A stretch of DNA of 64,000 nt from Marisimplicoccus sp038110465 (GTDB lineage Bacteria > Bacteroidota > Bacteroidia > Flavobacteriales > Flavobacteriaceae), in assembly GCA_038110465.1 (NCBI GenBank), contig JAYNJU010000004.1:1-64000 (forward strand), read 5' to 3'. Below are positions 18,140-26,590 of this stretch, one piece after another. The notes beneath the pieces were generated by a model, which saw only the letters and a list, made by a program, of their open reading frames with translations, made no database searches and was not told the DNA's origin. The translations under genes and the position numbers were made by a program. How positions within the stretch are numbered: the first letter of the stretch is position 1; every line of letters begins with the position of its first letter.

Positions 18140-19765
18140 ATGAACAATTCAATTGTAAACGTACCAATTCCTATTAATGAGCCTATTAAACAATACCTTG
18201 ATAAAAGTCCTGAAAAAGAGTCTGTTTTGAAAACTTATAAACAATTAAAAGAAACTCAAACAGACGTAAAAATGTGGATTGGAGGAAAATTAATTGAGAG
18301 TTCTAAGTCTAAGAATATGTCTCCACCTCATGAACATAAACACATTTTAGGAAAATATTATTTAGCAGAAAAAAAGCATGTTGAAATGGCAATTGAAGCT
18401 GCACTAAATGCTAAAGAAAATTGGGCTAACATGAGATGGGAAGAGCGTGCTTCAATTTTTCTTAAAGCTGCTGAATTAGTTGCAGGACCATACAGAGATA
18501 GGATAAATGCTGCTACTATGCTGGCTCAATCTAAAACTATTTTTCAAGCTGAAATTGATGCAGCATGTGAGCTAGTTGATTTTTTAAGATTTAATGTTTA
18601 CAGCATGCAACATATATACAGTCAACAACCTAAATCTGATCCTGGAGTTTGGAATCAGTTAGGATATAGACCATTAGAGGGCTTTGTGTATGCTGTTACA
18701 CCTTTTAATTTTACAGCAATTTCAGGTAACCTCCCTGGAAGTGCTGCTATGATGGGTAATACAGTAGTTTGGAAACCTAGTGATCATCAAATTTTTTCTG
18801 CAAAAATAGTTATAGATATTTTTAGAGAAGCTGGACTTCCTAATGGAGTAATTAATGCTGTATATGGAGATCCTGAAATGATTACCAACACTGTTCTTGA
18901 CTCTAAGTTTTTTGCTGGAATTCATTTTACAGGCTCAACTTCAGTTTTCAAAGGGTTATGGAAAAAAATAGGAAATAACATAGAAAAATATAATTCTTAT
19001 CCAAGAATTGTTGGTGAAACAGGTGGAAAGGATTTTATAATTGCTCATAAATCTGCTGATATAGATGAATTAGTTACAGCTGTAATAAGAGGTGCATTTG
19101 AGTTTCAAGGTCAAAAATGTTCTGCTGCTTCTAGAGTTTATGTTCCATCATCTATATCAGGTAAATTCTACAAAAAATTGGAGTCTGAAATTTCAAAAAT
19201 TGAAATGGGTCCACCTGATAATTTTAAAAACTTTATGACAGCAGTAATTCATGAAAATTCTTTTGATAAGCTTGTAGAGGTAATAGAAAAGACTAAAAAT
19301 TCAAAAGATTCTGAGATAATAATTGGTGGAGGTTATGATAAATCTAAAGGTTATTTTATAGAACCTACTGTAATAAAAACTTCTAATCCTAATTACTATT
19401 CAATGGAAAATGAATTGTTTGGACCTGTAGTTTCTGTTTATGAATACAATGATAAAGATTGGGATAAAACATTGAAACTTGTTGATGAAACTTCTGAATA
19501 TGCTTTAACAGGATCTATTTTTTGTGAAGACAGGTATATACTTAATGATGCTGTTGATAAACTTCAAAATTGTGCAGGAAATTTTTATATCAATGATAAG
19601 TGTACTGGGGCAGTAGTAGGACAGCAGCCTTTTGGTGGTGCAAGAGGTTCAGGGACAAATGATAAAGCAGGATCATACTTGAATCTACTCAGATGGGTAT
19701 CTCCTAGATTAATAAAAGAGGTGTTTATACCTCCTAAAGATTTTAAGTATCCTTTTATGAAATAA
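18140..19765 (+). CDS. pruA: L-glutamate gamma-semialdehyde dehydrogenase (1-pyrroline-5-carboxylate dehydrogenase)
   Basis: This NAD-dependent aldehyde dehydrogenase performs the second step of proline catabolism, yielding glutamate. At 541 residues it is the stand-alone P5C dehydrogenase type. Seen: the N-terminal VPIPINEPIKQY, TPFNFTAISGNLPGSAA (cofactor loop), the GETGGKDF glutamate, and the catalytic Cys in FQGQKCSAASRV. A late GQQPFGGARGSGTNDKAG is typical. No proline dehydrogenase gene is present in this window. It converges on the PPIase gene with a 3-base gap. Confidence 0.95.
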   Translation: MNNSIVNVPIPINEPIKQYLDKSPEKESVLKTYKQLKETQTDVKMWIGGKLIESSKSKNMSPPHEHKHILGKYYLAEKKHVEMAIEAALNAKENWANMRWEERASIFLKAAELVAGPYRDRINAATMLAQSKTIFQAEIDAACELVDFLRFNVYSMQHIYSQQPKSDPGVWNQLGYRPLEGFVYAVTPFNFTAISGNLPGSAAMMGNTVVWKPSDHQIFSAKIVIDIFREAGLPNGVINAVYGDPEMITNTVLDSKFFAGIHFTGSTSVFKGLWKKIGNNIEKYNSYPRIVGETGGKDFIIAHKSADIDELVTAVIRGAFEFQGQKCSAASRVYVPSSISGKFYKKLESEISKIEMGPPDNFKNFMTAVIHENSFDKLVEVIEKTKNSKDSEIIIGGGYDKSKGYFIEPTVIKTSNPNYYSMENELFGPVVSVYEYNDKDWDKTLKLVDETSEYALTGSIFCEDRYILNDAVDKLQNCAGNFYINDKCTGAVVGQQPFGGARGSGTNDKAGSYLNLLRWVSPRLIKEVFIPPKDFKYPFMK

Positions 19766-19768
19766 AAC

Positions 19769-20482
19769 CTAGTTAATTATTTCAACTTTATTTATATAAA
19801 TATTATTTAGAGGCCAGTCAATATTATCAGTTGGTGAAGAAGCAATTCTATCTACAACTTCCATTCCACTTATGACTTTTCCAAAAATAGTATACTCTCC
19901 ATCTAAATGTTTGGCTCCGTCTTTTTTTTGAACAATAAAAAATTCAAAAGGTGATGCAAGTTTGTATGGATTATCAATTTCACTGCTAGGCATACTTACT
20001 ACCCCCCTATCATGAGTATAGCCTTTGTTAAAATCATTTGGAAGTAAGTATTTACCAATTTTATTTCTTTTCATAGAAATTCTAGTGTCGTCACTATTGC
20101 CAGCTTGAATTACAAAATTATCAATGACCCTATAAAACTGAGTTTCAGAAAAGTAATTATTCTTTGTAAGATAAATGAAATTTGCTCTGTGATAAGGAGT
20201 ATTATTGAACAATAATATATCTATGTTTCCTTCAGAAGTATATATTCTGACTTTGTTCTCTTTATTATTCTTTTCGTATTCAAATAAAAATTCAATAACA
20301 TTATTATCATTTAATCTAAAAGATTCCTCCTTATCTTTATTTAAATCTTCTTGTTTTATTTCTTCAATGGTTATTTCATCTTCAACATATTGCTTTTCGG
20401 GAATATTTTTTTTTGAATTACATGTAGTAAATATACTTAAGTAAAAAATTAAAAGTAAATATTTATATAGTTTCAAAATCAA
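19769..20482 (-). CDS. cyclophilin-type peptidyl-prolyl isomerase lipoprotein
   Basis: A 237-residue envelope protein with an N-terminal signal and a lipobox ending TTC (Cys21), then an acidic, Lys/Glu-rich linker to about residue 75. The cyclophilin domain follows: TSEGNIDILLFNNTPYHRANFIYL, FYRVIDNFVIQAGN, and FEFFIVQ with GEYTIFGKVISGMEVVDRI. Such proteins catalyse prolyl cis-trans isomerisation during periplasmic folding. It abuts rsmG and is the last gene of the run that begins at pheA, so it may be under the aromatic attenuator. Confidence 0.87.
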   Translation of the reverse strand: MILKLYKYLLLIFYLSIFTTCNSKKNIPEKQYVEDEITIEEIKQEDLNKDKEESFRLNDNNVIEFLFEYEKNNKENKVRIYTSEGNIDILLFNNTPYHRANFIYLTKNNYFSETQFYRVIDNFVIQAGNSDDTRISMKRNKIGKYLLPNDFNKGYTHDRGVVSMPSSEIDNPYKLASPFEFFIVQKKDGAKHLDGEYTIFGKVISGMEVVDRIASSPTDNIDWPLNNIYINKVEIIN

Positions 20483-21103
20483 TTATTTAGATGTGATGTA
20501 AACTAATTTTTTAGTTTCAAAAAAATCATATGAAAAGTACTCTCTTAAATTATAAATTTTATAATTATTAAAATTTCTTAATTCTAAGTTTAGATCTCCT
20601 CCTTTCAAGGAAAGTATTCCATTTGGAATATCATTATTAAATCCTGTTTCTATATTTTTTTTTACTAAATCGTATAACTTATCCATTTTAACTACAGCTC
20701 TTGAGATAATAAAATCATATTTTTCAAAGTGATTTTCAACTCTATCATTCACTGATATAACATTAGATATTAATAACTCATTACAAACTGAATTAACAAC
20801 ATCAATTTTCTTTCTGATACTGTCAATTAATGTAAAGTTTACATTAGGAAAAAAAATTGCAAGTGGAATTCCTGGAAATCCTCCCCCTGTTCCTACATCT
20901 AATATTCTTGAAGAATTTTTAAATTGAACAACTTTAGCTATTGATAATGAATGAAGTATATGATTTATGTATATATTATCAATATCTTTTCTTGAAATCA
21001 CATTTACTTTAGAATTCCAGAATTTATATATACCCTGAAGATTTTTAAATTTTTCTAATTGATCTTTTGATAGGTCTGGAAAAAATTCCTCTAAATTATT
21101 CAA
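20483..21103 (-). CDS. rsmG: 16S rRNA (guanine527-N7)-methyltransferase
   Basis: This SAM-dependent methyltransferase of 206 residues modifies G527 in the 530 loop of 16S rRNA; loss gives low-level streptomycin resistance in other bacteria. Seen: the WNSKVNVISRKDI region, the SAM site LDVGTGGGFPGIPLAIFFP, and SRAVVKMDKLYDL. The ATG overlaps the aspC stop by four bases and the 3' end abuts the PPIase gene. Confidence 0.95.
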   Translation of the reverse strand: MNNLEEFFPDLSKDQLEKFKNLQGIYKFWNSKVNVISRKDIDNIYINHILHSLSIAKVVQFKNSSRILDVGTGGGFPGIPLAIFFPNVNFTLIDSIRKKIDVVNSVCNELLISNVISVNDRVENHFEKYDFIISRAVVKMDKLYDLVKKNIETGFNNDIPNGILSLKGGDLNLELRNFNNYKIYNLREYFSYDFFETKKLVYITSK

Positions 21104-22281
21104 GTTAATAACTCTTTTATTCTTTTAATTGCCTCAACAATTTGCTCTCTAGATGTAGAATATGAAATTCTTATACAGTTTGGATATCCAAAGGCATCTC
21201 CAGGGACTGTAGCTACAAATGCCTTCTCAAGGATTAACATTGATAAATCATTAGCATTATTAACTTTAACTCCACTAAACTCCTTTCCAAAAAGTTTTGA
21301 AATATCTGGAAATATATAAAAAGCTCCTGGAGGAGGTTGATCAATTTTAAATCCATCAATTTTGCTTACAAGATCAATAATTAAATCTCTCCTTATTTTA
21401 AATTCATCTACCATGTACTTAATTTTATCAGGAGATTCTTCAAGTGCTTTAATTGTTGCCCTTTGAGCAATACAATTTGCTCCACTAGTAATTTGACCTT
21501 GCATTTTATTACAAGCTTTTGCAATAATCTTTGGTGCTGCTAAATATCCTATTCTCCAACCAGTCATTGCAAATGCTTTTGATATTCCATTAACAGTAAC
21601 GGTTCTATCATACATTCCTGGTAAACTTGCAAAACTTACAGACTTAATACCATAGTTAATATGTTCATATATTTCATCAGAAACAATAATAATATCAGGA
21701 TATTTTAATAAGACTTTTGAAAATTCAAGATATTCTTCTTCAGTAAATATTGATCCACTAGGATTATTTGGAGAATTAAGCATCAGCATTTTAGTTTTTT
21801 TAGTAATAGCTGCTTCAAGCTGCTGTGCAGTAATTTTATAATTTGAATTTGCTTCTGGATTGACAAAAATAGGGATACCTTCAGCAAGCTTTACCATTGC
21901 GCTATAGCTAACCCAGTATGGAGTTGGAATTATAACTTCATCACCTGGATTAATTAAAGACATGCAAACATTAGCAATAGACTGTTTTGCTCCGGTAGAA
22001 ACTACAATTTGATCAATTTCATATTCAAGATTATTATCTCTCTTAAGTTTTTTACAAATAGCCTTTTTTAAATCTATATAACCATCAACTGGAGAATATT
22101 TATGATAATTATCATTAATTGCATCTATAGCAGCCTCCTTAATATAATCTGGAATATTGAAATCCGGTTCTCCTGCACTTAGTGTAATTACATCAATTCC
22201 CTGATTTTTTAAATCATGAGCTTTTGCTGTCATTGCAACTGTTTGAGAAATAGGTAAAGAATTAATTTTATCTGATAGCAT
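21100..22281 (-). CDS. aspC: aspartate/aromatic aminotransferase, class I
   Basis: A PLP enzyme of 393 residues with SAGEPDF near 35, NSPNNPSG near 169-176, SDEIYEHINY and the Schiff-base Lys235 in NGISKAFAMTGWRIGY. It is the Bacillus/Thermus-type (Ib) aspartate aminotransferase. Its place five bases after the DAHP synthase/chorismate mutase gene, in an operon with tyrA and pheA, suggests it does the final transamination to phenylalanine and tyrosine, or prephenate transamination. That substrate is inferred from context. Confidence 0.9.
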   Translation of the reverse strand: MLSDKINSLPISQTVAMTAKAHDLKNQGIDVITLSAGEPDFNIPDYIKEAAIDAINDNYHKYSPVDGYIDLKKAICKKLKRDNNLEYEIDQIVVSTGAKQSIANVCMSLINPGDEVIIPTPYWVSYSAMVKLAEGIPIFVNPEANSNYKITAQQLEAAITKKTKMLMLNSPNNPSGSIFTEEEYLEFSKVLLKYPDIIIVSDEIYEHINYGIKSVSFASLPGMYDRTVTVNGISKAFAMTGWRIGYLAAPKIIAKACNKMQGQITSGANCIAQRATIKALEESPDKIKYMVDEFKIRRDLIIDLVSKIDGFKIDQPPPGAFYIFPDISKLFGKEFSGVKVNNANDLSMLILEKAFVATVPGDAFGYPNCIRISYSTSREQIVEAIKRIKELLT

Positions 22282-22286
22282 ATCGA

Positions 22287-23369
22287 TTATGTATTAAGTA
22301 TTTTTTTTTGATTGTTAATTGATTCTTGATGAATTGCCTTAAAAACTTTTAAAATGAATTCTTCACTAAGTCCATGTTCTTCTCCATCTAATATCATTTT
22401 ACCAAGTATTTCATTCCATCTTTTGTTTTGAAGTATAGCTACATTATTTTCTGATTTTAACTTACCAATATCTTTTGCAATTTCCATTCTTTTTCCAAGT
22501 GTAGAAAGTAAATTTTGATCAGCTGCATCAATCTGTGATCTTAGATTATTAAGTTTATTAAGATAGTCCTCTCCTTGATATGTTTTTTCTCTAATTTTTA
22601 AGTCTCTCATAATCTCAATTAAGCTATTTGGTGTTACTTGCTGAGCAGCATCACTCCAGGCATTATCTGGATCAAAGTGAGTTTCAATCATTAATCCATC
22701 AAAATTTAAATCAAGTGCAGTTTGACTTAAATCAAAAATTAAGTCTCTTCTTCCAGCAATGTGAGATGGATCACAAATCAAAGGTAAGTCAGGAAAATTA
22801 TTTTGCAGTTCAACAGCAATTTGCCATTCAGGATTATTTCTATATTTTGATTTATCATATGAAGAAAAGCCTCTATGAATCACACCTATTTTTTTTATGT
22901 CTGAAGAATAAATTCTCTCAATTCCACCCATCCAAAGAGATAAATCAGGATTTACTGGATTCTTAATTAGAACTATTTTATCAGTACCTTTAAGTGCATC
23001 TGCTATTTCCTGAACAATAAATGGGGAAACTGTTGATCTTGCCCCAATCCATAGTATGTCAACATCATGTTGTAAAGCTAAATCAACATGTACTGAATTT
23101 GCAACTTCTGTAGCTATCATTAATCCTGTTTCGGATTTTACTTTTTGAAGCCATTTTAAACCAATGGCTCCAACTCCTTCAAACATTCCAGGCCTAGTTC
23201 TTGGTTTCCAAATTCCAGCTCTGTATACACTTACATCGGTATTCTTTAAATCATGTGCAATTTTAAGTACTTGCTCCTCAGTTTCAGCACTACATGGTCC
23301 TGCTATAACAAGAGGGTGGTCAAGATTCATTTCATTTAACCAATTTCTATATTCTTTTTTATTTTCCAT
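22287..23369 (-). CDS. bifunctional 3-deoxy-7-phosphoheptulonate synthase / chorismate mutase type II
   Basis: Residues 1 to about 265 form a DAHP synthase of the KDSA-like type: VIAGPCSAETEEQ, the WKPRTRP signature, LWIGARSTV, and CDPSHIAGRR. Residues from about 270 to 360 form an AroQ chorismate mutase helix bundle (LRSQIDAADQNLLSTLGKRMEIAKDIGKLKSEN). One protein thus starts the shikimate pathway and commits chorismate to prephenate. The fusion is normal in Bacteroidota, where the mutase domain usually gives feedback control. It lies between tyrA and aspC with gaps of 6 and 5 bases. Confidence 0.95.
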   Translation of the reverse strand: MENKKEYRNWLNEMNLDHPLVIAGPCSAETEEQVLKIAHDLKNTDVSVYRAGIWKPRTRPGMFEGVGAIGLKWLQKVKSETGLMIATEVANSVHVDLALQHDVDILWIGARSTVSPFIVQEIADALKGTDKIVLIKNPVNPDLSLWMGGIERIYSSDIKKIGVIHRGFSSYDKSKYRNNPEWQIAVELQNNFPDLPLICDPSHIAGRRDLIFDLSQTALDLNFDGLMIETHFDPDNAWSDAAQQVTPNSLIEIMRDLKIREKTYQGEDYLNKLNNLRSQIDAADQNLLSTLGKRMEIAKDIGKLKSENNVAILQNKRWNEILGKMILDGEEHGLSEEFILKVFKAIHQESINNQKKILNT

Positions 23370-23375
23370 TTTAAA

Positions 23376-24227
23376 TTATTTTATTCCTTTTAATATTTCT
23401 TTAATTCCGTTTATTTTATTCATTTCATTTAATAATTTTTCTTTTTCATCATTCTCAATGAGATCTTTAAAATTATTAATATTTGATATGTATTCGTTTA
23501 GTGATTCTATTATATTTTTTTTATTCTCTAAAAAAATTGAAGACCAAGTTTCAGGAGAACTCTTTGCAAGCCGAACAGTTGACTCAAATCCACTACCTGC
23601 CATATCATAAATAGTATCCTCATCTTTTTCTTTATCCATGACTGTTTTCCCAAGCATAAAAGATGAGATATGTGATAAATGAGATACATAGGCTATGTGT
23701 TTATCATGGTTTATAGAACTCATTTTTTTAATTTTCATATTCATTTTAGAGAATAGAATCATTGCTTTATCTAAAAGTTCTAACTGAGTTTTTTCTACAT
23801 CACATATAATAATTACTTTATCGTCGAATAATTCTTTTTTTGATGCTGCAGGTCCTGAAAACTCTGTCCCTGCAATTGGATGAGCTGCTAAAAAATTTTT
23901 TCTTCTTTTATGATTTAATACATGCTTACAAATTTCATATTTAGTTGACCCAAGATCAATCACTAAAGTATCATCAGACACTTTATCCAGAATATCAGGA
24001 AGTTCTTTTTTCAATGAGTCAACAGGTATGGCAATAAATATATAATCTAAACCCTCCAGATTATCTAATGATAAGGTATTATCAACTATATTATTAATAA
24101 TTGAATATTCTAAAGAATTATCATTCAAGTCAAATCCATAAATTTTAATATGAGCGAATATATCTCTTAGTTTTAGAGCTATTGACCCTCCAATTAAACC
24201 TAATCCTATTATACCAACTTTCATCAT
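23376..24227 (-). CDS. tyrA: prephenate dehydrogenase
   Basis: This NAD(P)-dependent enzyme oxidatively decarboxylates prephenate to 4-hydroxyphenylpyruvate for tyrosine. The Rossmann motif GIIGLGLIGGSIA lies at residues 4-16, the AAHPIAGTEFSGP motif near 113, and HDKHIAYVSHLSHI with the substrate-binding histidines near 180. At 283 residues there is no ACT or mutase domain. It starts ATGATG at 24227, eight bases after pheA. Confidence 0.95.
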   Translation of the reverse strand: MMKVGIIGLGLIGGSIALKLRDIFAHIKIYGFDLNDNSLEYSIINNIVDNTLSLDNLEGLDYIFIAIPVDSLKKELPDILDKVSDDTLVIDLGSTKYEICKHVLNHKRRKNFLAAHPIAGTEFSGPAASKKELFDDKVIIICDVEKTQLELLDKAMILFSKMNMKIKKMSSINHDKHIAYVSHLSHISSFMLGKTVMDKEKDEDTIYDMAGSGFESTVRLAKSSPETWSSIFLENKKNIIESLNEYISNINNFKDLIENDEKEKLLNEMNKINGIKEILKGIK

Positions 24228-24235
24228 TTTAAATT

Positions 24236-25030
24236 TTAATATTCTCCCAGTACTTTAAATTCTTGAGCCATTATTTCTATTATCTTTTTTGCTTTTTGAT
24301 AATACTCTATTGAATCAAATGAAATATCAACAAAAAAGGCATATTTACCAGGTGTTTGAATAACAGGTAAAGATTGGATTTTTGTAAGATTCAAATTACA
24401 ATCACTCATAATATTTAAAACAGAAGCTAGGCTACCTCTTTTATGATCCAAAATAAATTTCAATGCTGCTTTATTGTATATTTTATTATTGTTTTTTGTT
24501 TGAAGAATTACAAATCTTGTTTTATTATTTTTAATTGTTTGAATTGATTTCTCCAAAATTTTTAATTGATAAATTTCAGCAGCTTTATTACTAGCAATTG
24601 CAGCAACACCTTCTAATTTTTCTTCACTAATTTTCTTTGCATACATTGCAGTATCTTCAAACTCGATAAGTTTAATACTTGGATAATTATTAAAAAATTT
24701 CGAACATTGAAGAAGAGCCATTGGATGAGAATGTACTTCTTTAATATCATTAATATTTTGATTAGCAATAGCCATTAAATTATGCTCAATGTTTAAATAA
24801 TATTCTCCAGTAATTAGTAAATTATACTCATCTATAAGAGCATAGTTAGGAAGAATTGAACCTGCTATAGAATTTTCAATTGCCATAATTCCAACATCAG
24901 AGTGTCTGTTAACTATAGATTTAACAAGAATTTCAAATGTAGAACATTCATTTAGTTCAAATGAATCATAACATTCATTTGCAACTATATGATGAAAGGA
25001 TCCTTTTACTCCCTGAATTGCTACTTTCAT
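24236..25030 (-). CDS. pheA: prephenate dehydratase with ACT domain
   Basis: This enzyme converts prephenate to phenylpyruvate. The 264-residue protein has a PDT domain (GVKGSFHHIVA, MAIENSIAGSI, and NKTRFVIL, the Thr-Arg-Phe catalytic motif) and, from about residue 185, an ACT domain with RGSLASVLNIM and a divergent ESRP-type loop (KIQSLPVIQTPGKYAFFVDI) that would bind phenylalanine. It is the first structural gene of the operon. Its ATG follows two bases after the U-tract of the leader terminator, so its expression depends on attenuation. Confidence 0.95.
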   Translation of the reverse strand: MKVAIQGVKGSFHHIVANECYDSFELNECSTFEILVKSIVNRHSDVGIMAIENSIAGSILPNYALIDEYNLLITGEYYLNIEHNLMAIANQNINDIKEVHSHPMALLQCSKFFNNYPSIKLIEFEDTAMYAKKISEEKLEGVAAIASNKAAEIYQLKILEKSIQTIKNNKTRFVILQTKNNNKIYNKAALKFILDHKRGSLASVLNIMSDCNLNLTKIQSLPVIQTPGKYAFFVDISFDSIEYYQKAKKIIEIMAQEFKVLGEY

Positions 25031-25040
25031 ATAAAAAAAA

Positions 25041-25060
25041 AGTCCTGATTTGACAGGACT
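25041..25060 (-). terminator. leader terminator (attenuator) immediately upstream of pheA
   Basis: On the minus strand a perfect 7-bp stem, AGTCCTG/CAGGACT, encloses a six-base loop and runs directly into nine Ts (the last base of the stem plus 25033-25040), ending two bases before the pheA ATG. It has the form of an intrinsic terminator. The 5' arm can instead pair with GACAGGA at 25090-25096, so it can be switched. Confidence 0.88.
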
Positions 25061-25096
25061 AGAAATATTTAATGATTATAACACAACTATCCTGTC
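25052..25096 (-). promoter_or_regulatory. antiterminator helix of the phe/tyr leader
   Basis: GACAGGA (25090-25096), starting two bases after the leader-peptide stop, is perfectly complementary to TCCTGTC (25052-25058). UAG/CUA (25087-25089 with 25060-25062) extends it by 3 bp across a single bulge. This pairing consumes the 5' arm of the terminator. A ribosome at the leader stop codon would cover GACAGGA and favour termination; one stalled at the upstream Phe/Tyr codons would leave it free and favour read-through. Confidence 0.8.
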
Positions 25097-25098
25097 TT

Positions 25099-25146
25099 CT
25101 ATGAGAAGAAAAAATAAGTATAATAAAAATTAAATGTGTTATTCAT
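25099..25146 (-). CDS. Phe/Tyr-rich leader peptide of the aromatic operon
   Basis: A 15-codon reading frame, ATG to TAG, encodes MNNTFNFYYTYFFFS: five Phe and three Tyr, with three Phe codons in a row just before Ser-stop. It begins 7 bases after a perfect -7 box, so the transcript is probably close to leaderless. It lies upstream of pheA and tyrA with an antiterminator and terminator between. The composition matches the products of the operon and fits classical ribosome-mediated attenuation. There is no protein role to expect beyond being translated. Confidence 0.85.
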   Translation of the reverse strand: MNNTFNFYYTYFFFS

Positions 25147-25153
25147 TACAGAG

Positions 25154-25184
25154 CAAAAGTATATTAGGTTAAATTAAAATCAAA
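25154..25184 (-). promoter_or_regulatory. promoter of the pheA-tyrA-aroG/CM-aspC-rsmG-PPIase operon
   Basis: Minus strand TTTG (25181-25184), 19 bases, then TACTTTTG (25154-25161): a complete match to the Bacteroidota -33/-7 consensus. The predicted start falls about 25147-25149, one to three bases before the leader-peptide ATG. The promoter sits in the 48-base gap between the leader peptide and the osmC stop. Confidence 0.75.
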
Positions 25185-25194
25185 CTTTTTTTTG

Positions 25195-25623
25195 TTATTT
25201 TTTGATTAACTCGCCATTTAAATATATTGAGTGAATGATATCAGTTGATTTCTCAAGATTTTTAGAAACTGAACAATACTTTTCAAAACTTAAAGAAGCA
25301 GCTCTTATAATTTTTTCAGCAGGTATATCTCCTTCTACAAATAATTTAACATGGATTTGTTTGAAAGGTTGTCCAGGAGAAGACTCTCTAGTACCCTCTA
25401 CTTCCATTTTATATGATTTTGGATCTAGTTTTTGCTTTTCAAGTATTGAAATTATATCTATACTGCTGCATCCTGCAACACCCATTAATAAAAGCTCCAT
25501 AGGACTTGCCCCCTTGGTCTTATAATCAGGTGAATATTTTCTATCTAATAAGACCTTGTGTCCATTTTCATTTGATAATTCAAATAAATATTTATCATTA
25601 ATCCTATCTAAGTATATTGCCAT
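25195..25623 (-). CDS. OsmC/Ohr family protein
   Basis: A 142-residue member of the OsmC family, thiol peroxidases or related enzymes acting on organic hydroperoxides. The family cysteines are present: one in GVAGCSSIDI near residue 51 and one in FEKYCSVSKNL near 115. The N-terminal Arg of the catalytic triad cannot be placed with certainty. It is the last gene of the metK-metY-metX run, overlapping metX by one base. A role in handling reactive sulfur or persulfides in methionine synthesis is possible but not shown. Confidence 0.85.
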   Translation of the reverse strand: MAIYLDRINDKYLFELSNENGHKVLLDRKYSPDYKTKGASPMELLLMGVAGCSSIDIISILEKQKLDPKSYKMEVEGTRESSPGQPFKQIHVKLFVEGDIPAEKIIRAASLSFEKYCSVSKNLEKSTDIIHSIYLNGELIKK

Positions 25624-26588
25624 TATTTTAAAATTTTTGTAAAGATATTTGAAATTTGATCGGTTTCAATTAAAAATGCATCATGACCATGAATTGATTC
25701 TATTATATGATTTTTAACATTAATATTATTTCTTTTTAGAATATTAGTAGAGATTTTATCTTCATCTGCTAAAAAAAACAAATCTGAGTCTACTGAAATA
25801 ACATGAACTCTTGCTTTTATTTTTTTTGTTTTATTTTCAAAACTATCCCCATCTCTAGTAATATCTGATGATCTTAAAAGTTTATTTAAAAACTTGTAAG
25901 ATTTCAAACTAAATCTTTTATGAAGTTTAATACCATGATGGTCAAGCCACGACTCAACATTATAAATTCCTCTATCTAAATTTGTAGATCTTGAAAATCT
26001 TTCATTAAGTGACTTAGGTGTTCTGTAGAATGTCATTGCATGAATTCTGGCGTCTGATACTGGATCTCTTGAGTTTTCTAAAATTCTATCTTGCAAATAA
26101 GTGTTAGCTATTAACCAATCATTAGCCTTCCAATCACAAGCTATGGGAATAATAATGTCCGCAAGATCATTATTAATAGCTATCATTTCCCATGTTATGC
26201 ATCCTCCAATGGAGCCTCCAGTTATTGCATGAAGTTTTTTAATGTTAAGCTTATCAAGGGCCCTAATAAATAAGGATGCAATGTCGCCAAGATTGAGATT
26301 TAAACTAAAGTCAAAATTATTATCATTAAATCCATTACCAGGTATATTAAAACATATGACAGTGTACTTATTAGTGTCAATAGTCTTATTTTCACCAACT
26401 ATATCCTTCCACCAGCCATTTTTTCCAGTTAATAGGGAATTACCCGTTAATGCATGATTAACAAGAATAACGGGTGAATTTCCTAGGGTTTGTCCAAAAA
26501 TTTGGTAAGTAATCCTTAACTGATCAATTTTAACACCCTTATTAGTCTTAAAATTATCAATTAAAATATGTTTTAATTCTTCTTCCAA
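25623..26588 (-). CDS. metX: homoserine O-acetyltransferase
   Basis: This alpha/beta hydrolase-fold enzyme of 321 residues transfers acetyl from acetyl-CoA to homoserine, the first committed step of methionine synthesis. Seen: the oxyanion region NHALTGNS, the nucleophile elbow TGGSIGGC near residue 124, Asp in DSDLFFLADE and His in HGHDAFLIE. It is somewhat shorter than the 350-380-residue average. Specificity for acetyl rather than succinyl follows from the family and the neighbouring metY. It overlaps osmC by one base. Confidence 0.92.
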   Translation of the reverse strand: MEEELKHILIDNFKTNKGVKIDQLRITYQIFGQTLGNSPVILVNHALTGNSLLTGKNGWWKDIVGENKTIDTNKYTVICFNIPGNGFNDNNFDFSLNLNLGDIASLFIRALDKLNIKKLHAITGGSIGGCITWEMIAINNDLADIIIPIACDWKANDWLIANTYLQDRILENSRDPVSDARIHAMTFYRTPKSLNERFSRSTNLDRGIYNVESWLDHHGIKLHKRFSLKSYKFLNKLLRSSDITRDGDSFENKTKKIKARVHVISVDSDLFFLADEDKISTNILKRNNINVKNHIIESIHGHDAFLIETDQISNIFTKILK

Positions 26589-26590
26589 AT

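Noticed and set aside
22628..22966. A 112-codon plus-strand frame inside the DAHP synthase gene
   Set aside because: Histidine/glutamine-rich shadow frame, with no family resemblance.
23164..23610. A long plus-strand frame antisense to the DAHP synthase and tyrA genes (148 codons)
   Set aside because: It lies across two clear minus-strand genes, is rich in Phe/Ser/Leu as antisense frames in AT-rich DNA are, and has no recognisable motif.
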